Below are positions 44,164-51,321 of a stretch of DNA of 51,321 nt, in pieces (position 1 is the stretch's first letter; each line of letters starts with the position of its first letter). This DNA comes from Lachnospiraceae bacterium (GTDB lineage: Bacteria > Bacillota > Clostridia > Lachnospirales > Lachnospiraceae). The notes below the pieces were generated by a model. The model saw only the letters and a list, made by a program, of their open reading frames with translations. It made no database searches and was not told the origin of the DNA. The translations under genes and the position numbers were made by a program. The stretch covers positions 33,067 through 84,387 of the forward strand of contig JAJQHQ010000090.1 of assembly GCA_021199655.1 (NCBI GenBank). The letters run 5' to 3'.

Positions 44164-44193
44164 AGAGCCCTGCTGTCTGGCAAGGCTCTTTTT
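44164..44193 (+). terminator. Terminator after asd
   Basis: Arms AGAGCC and GGCTCT around 14 nt, followed by TTTTT. Confidence 0.65.
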
Positions 44194-44212
44194 CCACTGG
44201 AGGATTACTGCC

Positions 44213-45205
44213 ATGGCGAAAAGTTCAAACCAGAAATTAAAAATCGTGTATCTGATGAAAATCCTGATGGAGCTGACCGATGAGACACATTCCGTCAGCA
44301 TGGCTGAGATCATCGCGGAGCTGGGAAAATACGGGATTTCCGCTGAGAGAAAAAGCCTGTACAATGATATAGAGACCCTGCGGCAGTTCGGCCTGGATAT
44401 TATCGGAGAACAGCGTGAGCGCACATATTACTATCACATCGGGAACCGGCAGTTTGAACTTGCGGAGCTGAAGCTTCTTGTGGATTCCGTGCAGTCCGCC
44501 AAATTCATCACGGCGAAAAAATCCAACGATCTGATTAAAAAAATCGAAGGGCTCGCGAGCAAATACGAGGCCAAACAGCTGCATCGTCAGGTCTATGTGG
44601 CCGGACGGGTGAAAACGATGAACGAGACCATATACTATGGCGTCGACTCGATTCACGCGGCAATCGCGGACAACCGGCAGATCCGCTTTCAGTATTTCCA
44701 GTGGAACGCGGACAAGGAGATGGAGCTGCGCCACGGCGGCGCGTACTATCAGGTCAGTCCCTGGGCGCTCAGCTGGGATGATGAGAATTATTACCTGATC
44801 GCGTATGACAGCGTGGAAGCAAAGATCAAACATTTTCGTGTAGACAAGATGCTCCACATAGAGATCACCCGTGAAAAACGCGAGGGGAGAAGTGCATTCC
44901 GGGAGTTTGATATGGCGCAGTATGCCCGGAAAGTTTTCGGTATGTACGGCGGCAGAGAAGAGACCGTTAAGCTTCTCTGTGAGAACCGCATGGCCGGAGT
45001 GATCATTGACCGCTTCGGAAAAAGCATCGGCATTCGCAAAGAAGACGGTGAGCATTTCTCAGTGAGCGTTAAAGTCGAAGTGAGCAATCAGTTCATTCAC
45101 TGGATCCTGGCGCTTGGCGACGGCGTCAGGATCGTCGGACCGGAAAGCGTCGTGTCGGAAGTGAAAGACGAGATTGCCCGTCTGGAAAAGCTGTATCGTT
45201 CCTAA
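44213..45205 (+). CDS. WYL-domain transcriptional regulator
   Basis: 330 residues. An N-terminal winged helix-turn-helix (LKIVYLMKILMELTDE to RKSLYNDIETLRQFG) is followed by a WYL domain (YYQVSPWALSWDDENYYLIAYD, FRVDKML). WYL proteins sense ligands, in some cases nucleic acids, and regulate defence, metabolism or DNA-related genes. GGAGG is 9 bp before the ATG. The target is unknown; the solitary AlbA_2-type gene 600 bp downstream is a neighbour but not clearly linked. Confidence 0.9.
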   Translation: MAKSSNQKLKIVYLMKILMELTDETHSVSMAEIIAELGKYGISAERKSLYNDIETLRQFGLDIIGEQRERTYYYHIGNRQFELAELKLLVDSVQSAKFITAKKSNDLIKKIEGLASKYEAKQLHRQVYVAGRVKTMNETIYYGVDSIHAAIADNRQIRFQYFQWNADKEMELRHGGAYYQVSPWALSWDDENYYLIAYDSVEAKIKHFRVDKMLHIEITREKREGRSAFREFDMAQYARKVFGMYGGREETVKLLCENRMAGVIIDRFGKSIGIRKEDGEHFSVSVKVEVSNQFIHWILALGDGVRIVGPESVVSEVKDEIARLEKLYRS

Positions 45206-45401
45206 TACCGATTATGAAAATACCACACACATAATAATATGATGCAGTAGCAAAAATATATAAAACAGAACATACGTTCTTTTTGCAAGACCTGTTTTTG
45301 GGACACCCCGAAATGTATATTGGATTCAGAGTAAGGCTCAGGAAATCAGAAAAAACGATTCTGAGCAAAAATCTTTAAAAATCCATAAGGGGGAAACAAT
45401 T

Positions 45402-45605
45402 ATGTCAGGTAAGAACAAGAGGATGGAAGATTATCTGGAGGCGCTGCTTTCTATGATCGGCGGGCTGTTTTTGACAGCATTTATTTTTAATGGTACGGGC
45501 ATTGCCTTGCAGGATATTCCCTTTGTTTTGGTGCTTGTGATCTATGCAATCTGTACGCTGGTCGTGATGGATGTCGCGAGCAGTGTGGCGGCCCGGAGAG
45601 GGTGA
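45402..45605 (+). CDS. Small two-pass membrane protein, unknown
   Basis: 67 residues. Two hydrophobic segments (about 12-29 and 38-58) with a charged start MSGKNKRMEDYLEAL. AAGGGGGAAACAATT precedes the ATG, a good ribosome site. I do not recognise the family. It stands alone between the WYL gene and the AlbA_2-type gene. Confidence 0.7.
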   Translation: MSGKNKRMEDYLEALLSMIGGLFLTAFIFNGTGIALQDIPFVLVLVIYAICTLVVMDVASSVAARRG

Positions 45606-45629
45606 GTGAAAAAGAGGGTATAATGTGAG

Positions 45630-45691
45630 CTGAAGAGATTTTCACTGCTTGTAGCAGAAAATCATCAGGCCTGGCGAGCAACTGTGTTGCG
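45630..45691 (+). repeat. Family B hairpin repeat, copy B1
   Basis: 62 bp, gap-free match to 36105-36166. Stems GATTTTC/GAAAATC and CAAC/GTTG keep pairing although both stems differ in sequence from copy B2. Confidence 0.7.
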
Positions 45692-45724
45692 AACAGGATT
45701 TTCAAAGAGATCAGAAAGAGAGTG

Positions 45725-45753
45725 TTGGAAATAGCTGGATATTATGCTAGAAT
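45725..45753 (+). promoter_or_regulatory. Promoter of the AlbA_2-type gene
   Basis: TTGGAA, 17-bp spacer, TAGAAT, about 54 bp before the ATG. Confidence 0.6.
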
Positions 45754-45806
45754 AGCCCAAAAGAGCGTTTGATCAGCATGAACAGCAGAGGAGATGAACA
45801 GACAAA

Positions 45807-47381
45807 ATGGACTTGACAACATTACAATCCATTCTTACAATCGGAGAAACCGTAGCGGTAGAATTTAAACGCTGCGGCAATGGTATTGAGTCGGACACTT
45901 ACGAGAGTGTTTGTTCTTTCCTGAATCGATTCGGAGGCGATCTGTTTCTGGGCGTTCTGGATGATGGAACGGTTTCCGGCGTGCCGGAGAAATCTGCTTC
46001 GGATATGGTGAAAAATTTTATCAGCGTGGTCAGCAATCCGGCGATGTTTTCTCCGACAGTCTATCTGGCTCCAAAGATTATAGAGGACGAGGCAGGACAT
46101 AAGATTATACATGTCCATGTGCCTCCAAGTGCAGAGGTTCACAGCTATAAAAAGGTGATTTATGATCGCGTAGATGATGCGGATGTTAAGGTTACGGCTA
46201 CATCTGCAATTGCACAAATGTATATTCGCAAACAGAATATTTTTACGGAAAAGAAAATATTTCCATATGCGAAAATTTCGGATCTGCGTTTGGATTTGCT
46301 TCCCAGAGTGCGCCAGATGGCAGTGAATCATGCAGGTGGGGAACATCCCTGGAAAGATTTAAATGATGAAGAATTGCTGAAAAGTGCCGGATTATATGGG
46401 ACAGATATGGCTACCGGAGAAAGTGGATATAATCTGGCTGCAATCATGCTGCTGGGGAAAGATGATGTAATACGGGATGTCTGCCCGGCTTATCTGACTG
46501 ACGCTCTTCTTCGGAAAGTGAATGTTGACCGTTACGATGACCGTGAAATTGTGCAGACGAATCTGATTGAAAGTTATGATCGGCTGATGGAATTTGCCAG
46601 AAAGCATCTTTTGGATAAGTTTTTTCTGGAGGATGATGCCAGAGTCAGTCTGAGGAATATTCTGGCGCGCGAGATGATCAGTAATGTTCTGATGCACCGG
46701 GAGTTTACAAGCCCCTATATGGCGAAATTTGTCATTGAGAAAGAACGAATGTATGTAGAAAATGCAAACAGAGCAACCGGCGATGGATTTATCACTCCGG
46801 ATAATCTGGAGCCGAATCCGAAGAATCCGATTATTGCTTCCTTTTTCCGCAATATTGGGCTGGCAGACACGCTCGGTTCCGGCACCAGAAAGCTGTTCAA
46901 ATACAGTAAATATTACTCCGGTCGGAATCCGGAATTTAAGGAAGGGGATGTGTTCCGGATTATTGTGCCGCTGGATGATGCGTATTCGTTTGATTATAAT
47001 CTGGATAGTTCACTAAGAGTAAATACTGGCAGGAATAATTCTGAAAAAATGCCAGTAAACCGGGAAAATATGCCGGAAAATGATGAAAAAGCGTCGGTAA
47101 CGGGCAAAAAAGCGCCACTAACAAAAAAAATAGCGCCAGTATCGGGCGAAAAAATACCAGAAAAAAATGCCGGTAAAAAGGTACAGAAAAAAACACTGGA
47201 ACAATATGCCACTATTTTAGCTTACATGTCTGACGTACCTGAGTGCTCATCTGCTGAATTGTGCGGCGTATTAAATGTGAAAAGCAGACGGATAAGAGAA
47301 CTGTTAAGGCAGTTAGAGGATGCCGGAAAAATAGAGGCAACGGCAACATATAGAAACCGTCGATATAGAGTTAAATCTTAA
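45807..47381 (+). CDS. AlbA_2 / schlafen-type DNA-binding protein with HATPase_c_4-like domain
   Basis: 524 residues. Residues about 10-115 form the AlbA_2 domain (VAVEFKRCGNGIESDTYESV, FLGVLDDGTVSGV), often annotated as divergent AAA. Residues about 270-390 carry the HATPase_c_4 pattern (EMISNVLMHREF, NPKNPIIASFFRNIGLADT, GSGTRKLFKY). A Lys/Glu/Pro-rich linker with imperfect repeats (KMPVNRENMPEN, KAPLTKK, IAPVSGEK) precedes a winged helix at about 460-524. The family is widespread as solitary genes; its role is not settled. It has its own promoter. Confidence 0.87.
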   Translation: MDLTTLQSILTIGETVAVEFKRCGNGIESDTYESVCSFLNRFGGDLFLGVLDDGTVSGVPEKSASDMVKNFISVVSNPAMFSPTVYLAPKIIEDEAGHKIIHVHVPPSAEVHSYKKVIYDRVDDADVKVTATSAIAQMYIRKQNIFTEKKIFPYAKISDLRLDLLPRVRQMAVNHAGGEHPWKDLNDEELLKSAGLYGTDMATGESGYNLAAIMLLGKDDVIRDVCPAYLTDALLRKVNVDRYDDREIVQTNLIESYDRLMEFARKHLLDKFFLEDDARVSLRNILAREMISNVLMHREFTSPYMAKFVIEKERMYVENANRATGDGFITPDNLEPNPKNPIIASFFRNIGLADTLGSGTRKLFKYSKYYSGRNPEFKEGDVFRIIVPLDDAYSFDYNLDSSLRVNTGRNNSEKMPVNRENMPENDEKASVTGKKAPLTKKIAPVSGEKIPEKNAGKKVQKKTLEQYATILAYMSDVPECSSAELCGVLNVKSRRIRELLRQLEDAGKIEATATYRNRRYRVKS

Positions 47382-47453
47382 GCTTATTTATATAATAGAT
47401 ACAGAAAAAACAGACACTACGCTAGTGAGATAACAGGGGAAAGGGACAGACTC

Positions 47454-48034
47454 ATGAAAGTTTTATTTATCGGAGGAACAGGTGTTATCAGCAAGGCCAT
47501 CTCAAAGCGGTTGCTTCTGGCCGGCCATGAGTTGTGGCTGATCAACCGGGGAAACCGGTGATTATTCCGGGGGACGGCTCATCCCTTTGGACAGTTACGT
47601 GGAATGATGATTTCGCGAAGGGCTTTATCGGGTTGATGGGCAATGTTCACGCGATAGGAGAAGCCGTACAGATCACGGGGGATGAGGTGCTGACCTGGAA
47701 CCAGATCTATCGGGTGATCGCGGATGCTCTGGGCGTGGAATTTAAACCATATTATGTGGCTTCCGAATTCCTGATTTCCTGTGCGCCAAAGGAATGGGAT
47801 CTTCGGGGAAATCTGTGGGGAGACAAATCCAACACGGTTTTCTTTGACAATACAAAGCTGAAACGGCTGGTGCCGGATTTTGTGCAGACGGTACGTTTTG
47901 ATCAGGGCGTGCGTCTGGCCCTTGACTATATCCGTTTGCATCCGGAATGTCAGACTCCGGATCAGGAGTACGACGCGTGGTGTGATCGCGTGATCGAAGT
48001 GCAGGAAGAAGCTCTGGCGAAAATCAATGCCTGA
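47454..48034 (+). pseudogene. NAD-dependent epimerase/dehydratase with internal deletion
   Basis: The first frame from 47454 reads MKVLFIGGTGVISKAISKRL, the NAD-binding start of an extended SDR protein, and stops with TGA at 47559-47561 after NRGNR. In another frame the remaining part (KPVIIPGDGSSLWTVTWND to the stop at 48034) is the C-terminal half of the same family. About 140-150 residues are missing relative to usual ~330-residue members, and the frame is shifted. The bases GGAAACCGG at the junction fit both sides, so the loss probably ran across a short repeat. Confidence 0.85.
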
Positions 48035-48094
48035 GAATGAGCAGGTGCAGTAAGCCGCCTCCTGCCGATATGAAAAGAATAATGGAGAAATTGC

Positions 48095-50467
48095 ATGGCA
48101 AAATCATTGTTTATAGCTGAGAAGCCAAGCGTGGCGCAGGAGTTTGCAAAAGCTCTGCATGAGAATATGCGGCGCGGCGACGGCTATCAGGAATCGGATT
48201 CCTATGTGGTGACCTGGTGCGTCGGCCATCTGGTGACCATGAGCTATCCGGACGCATATGACCCGAAATACAAACGGTGGAGTCTTGAGACGCTGCCGTT
48301 TTTGCCGGATACATTTTTATATGAGGTGATTCCGTCCGTGAAAAAGCAGTTCACAATTGTGAGCCGCCTTTTGAACCGGGATGACGTGGATACGATCTAT
48401 GTCTGTACAGATTCCGGGCGGGAAGGAGAATACATCTATCGCCTGGTGGAGCAGGAGGCAAAGGTTCACGGAAAAAAACGTCGGCGAGTCTGGATCGACT
48501 CTCAGACGGAAGAAGAGATTCACCGCGGCATCGAGCAGGCAAAAGACCTGTCGGAGTACGACAACCTGGCTTCCGCGGCCTATCTTCGCGCAAAAGAAGA
48601 TTATCTGATGGGAATCAATTTTTCCCGCCTTCTGACGCTGAAATACGGCAACGCGATTTCCAGTTATCTGGGGAAAGACCGTGCGGTCATTTCGGTTGGC
48701 CGTGTGATGACCTGTGTGCTTGGCATGGTCGTCCGGCGCGAACGGGAGATTCGGCAGTTTGTAAAGACACCGTTTTACAGGGTGGTGCAGACGGTTGCGC
48801 TGCCGGGTGCTGTCGGACAGGATATGGAGGGCGAATTCCGCGCGGCAGAGGGCTCCGACTGGTACCTTTCGCCGAAGCTTTATAAGGAAAATGGATTCCG
48901 CGAGCGGGCGGATGCGGAGGCTCTGATCGCAAGCCTGATGCCGGAGAGCGTGAATACTGCCGCAGTTGCAGACCGTTCCCAGCCTGGCGAGCCGGATGCA
49001 CAGACATTTCAGGCATTAGCGGGAGAGACAGCACGGATCGATTCTATTGAAAAGAAGAAAGAAAAGAAAAATCCGCCTCTGCTTTATAACCTGGCGGAGC
49101 TTCAGAACGAGTGCTCCCGCATGTTCAAGATCAGTCCGGATGAGACGCTGAAGATCGTGCAGGAGCTGTATGAAAAGAAACTGGTCACATATCCGCGAAC
49201 GGATGCGCGTGTGCTTTCTACGGCTGTAGCGAAGGAAATCCATAAAAATATCGGCGGATTGAGAAAATTTGCCCCGGCAGCGGAGGCGGCCGAGGAGATT
49301 TTGTCGTCCGGTTCTTATAAAGGAATCGCGCGGACACGGTATGTGAATGATAAGCAGATTACCGACCACTATGCGATTATCCCGACCGGACAGGGTTTTG
49401 GCGCTTTGGGATCGCTGAAAGGGCATGCTTACGGTGTTTACGCGGCAATCGTCCGGCGGTTTTTGAGTATTTTTTATCCGGCGGCGGAATTCCAGAAGGT
49501 CAATATGGTGACCGCGATGGGAAAAGAAAAATTCTTCTTTTCCTTTAAAGTGCTGCTCTCGGAAGGGTATTTTAAGGTGGCGGGAAATCCGAACGACCGA
49601 CGCAGGAAGAGTAAAAAAGGAAATAATGGAAGCATTGCTGAAGATAGCGGTCAGGGCGGCAGGACACAGGGAGAAAACAGCAACAGCGCCTCAGATGACG
49701 GTGGGGCCTATGGCAGTGAGCCGGGCAGGAACGGCGAGCCGGATGAGGGCGAAACAGAGTTTGGCACTGACCTGCTGGAAGCACTGAAGGGTCTGCGCAA
49801 AGGGATGCAGCTTCCCGTGCGCTCCCTCAGCATCCGTGAGGGCGAGACGTCTCCGCCGAAGCGCTACAATTCCGGTTCGATGATCCTGGCGATGGAGAAT
49901 GCCGGGCAGCTGATCGAGGACGAGGAGCTTCGCGCGCAGATCAAGAGCAGCGGTATCGGCACGAGTGCGACCCGCGCGGAAATCCTGAAAAAGCTGGTCG
50001 CCAACGAGTACATAGCCCTGAATAAAAAGACGCAGATTCTTTCACCGACTTTGCAGGGCGAGATGATCCATGACGTTGTTTACTGCTCCATCCGTTCTCT
50101 TTTGAATCCGGAGCTGACCGCCAGCTGGGAAAAAGGGCTGAATTATGTCGCGGAAGGAAGCATCACGAGCGACGAATATATGGAAAAGCTCGAGAATTTC
50201 ATCCGCTCCAGAACGGAAGGCGTGCTTTCCCTGAACAACCAGCTTGCGATGCGGCCGCTGTTTGATGGAGCTGCAAAATACTACAAATCCGGAACAGGTA
50301 AGTCAGGTGTAAATAAGACCAGTACAGGCAGAAGCGGCACTTATAAAACTTACGGCAGTAAAACTTATAGTAAAAGAAACTATAGCAATAATACATCCCG
50401 AAGAGCTTCGGGGACAGCTACTGCAGAAAAAGTGCAGAGGGGAAGCCGCAAAAAACAGGCAACATAA
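48095..50467 (+). CDS. topB: DNA topoisomerase III with low-complexity insertion
   Basis: 790 residues. The TOPRIM part has FIAEKPSVAQEFAKAL and CTDSGREGEYIYRL, and the active-site Tyr366 is in TYPRTDAR. It relaxes and decatenates single-strand-interlinked DNA. Residues about 502-557 are a Gly/Ser/Asp/Glu/Asn insert (GNNGSIAEDSGQGG) absent from typical members of about 700-740 residues, and the last 60 residues are a Ser/Thr/Tyr/Lys tail. The ribosome site (GGAG) is 6 bp upstream. Confidence 0.93.
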   Translation: MAKSLFIAEKPSVAQEFAKALHENMRRGDGYQESDSYVVTWCVGHLVTMSYPDAYDPKYKRWSLETLPFLPDTFLYEVIPSVKKQFTIVSRLLNRDDVDTIYVCTDSGREGEYIYRLVEQEAKVHGKKRRRVWIDSQTEEEIHRGIEQAKDLSEYDNLASAAYLRAKEDYLMGINFSRLLTLKYGNAISSYLGKDRAVISVGRVMTCVLGMVVRREREIRQFVKTPFYRVVQTVALPGAVGQDMEGEFRAAEGSDWYLSPKLYKENGFRERADAEALIASLMPESVNTAAVADRSQPGEPDAQTFQALAGETARIDSIEKKKEKKNPPLLYNLAELQNECSRMFKISPDETLKIVQELYEKKLVTYPRTDARVLSTAVAKEIHKNIGGLRKFAPAAEAAEEILSSGSYKGIARTRYVNDKQITDHYAIIPTGQGFGALGSLKGHAYGVYAAIVRRFLSIFYPAAEFQKVNMVTAMGKEKFFFSFKVLLSEGYFKVAGNPNDRRRKSKKGNNGSIAEDSGQGGRTQGENSNSASDDGGAYGSEPGRNGEPDEGETEFGTDLLEALKGLRKGMQLPVRSLSIREGETSPPKRYNSGSMILAMENAGQLIEDEELRAQIKSSGIGTSATRAEILKKLVANEYIALNKKTQILSPTLQGEMIHDVVYCSIRSLLNPELTASWEKGLNYVAEGSITSDEYMEKLENFIRSRTEGVLSLNNQLAMRPLFDGAAKYYKSGTGKSGVNKTSTGRSGTYKTYGSKTYSKRNYSNNTSRRASGTATAEKVQRGSRKKQAT

Positions 50468-50571
50468 ATAATAATTGCAAAACCTCAGAAATTATGTTAA
50501 TATCACGTGGTTGATAATAAGTGATAGAAAAAAGAAGCCGAAAATATGAAGAAATGAGGAGAATGGAGATT

Positions 50572-51237
50572 ATGGAATCTGCCAAAATCAAAAATCTTTA
50601 TAACTTAGACGAAACCATTGCAAAAGACTTGTTTAAAGGCGTGGAATACCCCTGGGAGGTGCTTCCGAAGATCAGTGCGTTTATCCTCGAGCTGGGAAGC
50701 ACGCTGCCGGAGGAGGAATACGAAAAGCGCGGCGATGACATCTGGATCGCGAAGTCTGCGACAGTCGCACCGACCGCCTACATCCATGGACCGGCGATCA
50801 TCGGGAAAAATGCCGAGGTTCGGCACTGCGCATTTATTCGCGGCAACGCGATTGTGGGTGAAGGGGCAGTCGTAGGAAACTCGACCGAGCTGAAAAATGT
50901 CGTTTTATTTAATAAAGTGCAGGTGCCGCATTACAATTATGTGGGCGATTCCATTCTGGGTTATAAGGCACATATGGGTGCCGGTTCCATCACATCGAAT
51001 GTGAAATCCGATAAGAAGCTGGTGATTGTAAAAGACGGCAAAGAGCGCATTGAGACCGGCCTGAAAAAATTCGGGGCAATGCTTGGCGACGAGGTGGAGG
51101 TCGGCTGCGGTTCAGTCCTGAATCCGGGAACGGTCATCGGTCCGCATTCCAACATTTATCCGCTTTCTTCGGTGCGGGAGGTGGTCCCGGCAAATTCGAT
51201 TTACAAAAAACGCGGTGAGGTGGCTGAGAAACTGTAA
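50572..51237 (+). CDS. Left-handed beta-helix (hexapeptide) protein, GlmU C-terminal-like
   Basis: 221 residues from the ATG at 50572, 10 bp after AGGAG; the frame opens at a GTG at 50521. Hexapeptide repeats run over most of the chain (AIIGKNAEVRHCAFIRGN, AIVGEGAVVGNS, MLGDEVEVGCGSV). Such proteins transfer acetyl or nucleotidyl groups to sugars; the annotation as a GlmU-type acyltransferase lacks a catalytic signature that I can confirm. The gene runs to the repeat at the end of the window. Confidence 0.75.
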   Translation: MESAKIKNLYNLDETIAKDLFKGVEYPWEVLPKISAFILELGSTLPEEEYEKRGDDIWIAKSATVAPTAYIHGPAIIGKNAEVRHCAFIRGNAIVGEGAVVGNSTELKNVVLFNKVQVPHYNYVGDSILGYKAHMGAGSITSNVKSDKKLVIVKDGKERIETGLKKFGAMLGDEVEVGCGSVLNPGTVIGPHSNIYPLSSVREVVPANSIYKKRGEVAEKL

Positions 51238-51321
51238 AAGTCCGCATGAAAAATGTAAGATTCTAATAAAAGTCCGCATGAAAAATGTAAGATTCTAATA
51301 AAAGTCCGCATGAAAAATGTA
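51236..51321 (+). repeat. 32-bp tandem repeat running off the end
   Basis: Two full 32-bp units (51236-51267 and 51268-51299) and 22 bases of a third are identical; the unit starts AAAAGTCCGCATGAAAAATG. The first unit overlaps the stop codon of the beta-helix gene. There are no spacers, so it is not a CRISPR array. Confidence 0.9.

Noticed and set aside
51236-51321. Possible CRISPR array
   Set aside because: The units are contiguous and identical with no spacers between them, so it is a plain tandem repeat.
1-51321. tRNA or rRNA genes
   Set aside because: No cloverleaf or ribosomal sequence was recognised by eye; a search with a dedicated tool would be needed to exclude a tRNA.

Overview
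The window looks like a chromosomal segment of a Gram-positive gut-type Clostridia, most likely Lachnospiraceae. The reasons are moderate GC, AGGAGG-type ribosome binding sites, several YesM/YesN-type two-component systems, sugar ABC importers without their own ATPase gene, a Cna-B surface protein with a QTGD-type sorting signal, and a fused PTS enzyme II. The genus cannot be fixed from the sequence alone. No rRNA, tRNA, CRISPR array, phage module or transposase gene was recognised.

Bases 1-13557 are a plus-strand glycan-use region. It holds a GH94-related phosphorylase (5' end outside the window), a solute-binding protein with two permeases, a solitary ATPase gene, and a second binding protein directly followed by a YesM kinase and a YesN regulator. 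Bases 13590-17446 are on the minus strand: an AAA_9-type ATPase/nuclease-like gene bracketed by a 69/72-bp direct duplication, and a sugar-sensor protein with a degenerate GGDEF domain. Bases 17799-32970 are plus strand again: an orphan regulator, an 1882-residue surface protein, a YesN/YesM pair, a third binding protein with two permeases, and an intracellular GH30 glycosidase. Together these suggest uptake of short glucans or related oligosaccharides, phosphorolysis or hydrolysis inside the cell, and sensing by three response regulators.

Bases 33049-51321 are more mixed: a second DUF4143-type ATPase (minus strand); cbiL overlapping an ABC-2 exporter and a membrane-anchored beta-rich protein; queH; a PTS glucose/GlcNAc-type enzyme II; argH; asd; a WYL regulator; a small membrane protein; an AlbA_2-type gene; a decayed epimerase pseudogene; topB; and a left-handed beta-helix protein. 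A 32-bp tandem repeat runs off the end.

The least ordinary content is in the intergenic DNA and the insertions. A miniature inverted-repeat element has two near-full copies (135 and 134 bp) with exact 8-bp target duplications and a 62-bp deletion derivative with a 7/8 duplication. Isolated end-hairpins of the same family lie at four more places. A second 62-bp repeat family shows compensatory base changes in both of its stems. Four solitary ATPase or DNA-binding genes carry their own promoters. Several conserved enzymes contain hydrophilic low-complexity insertions.
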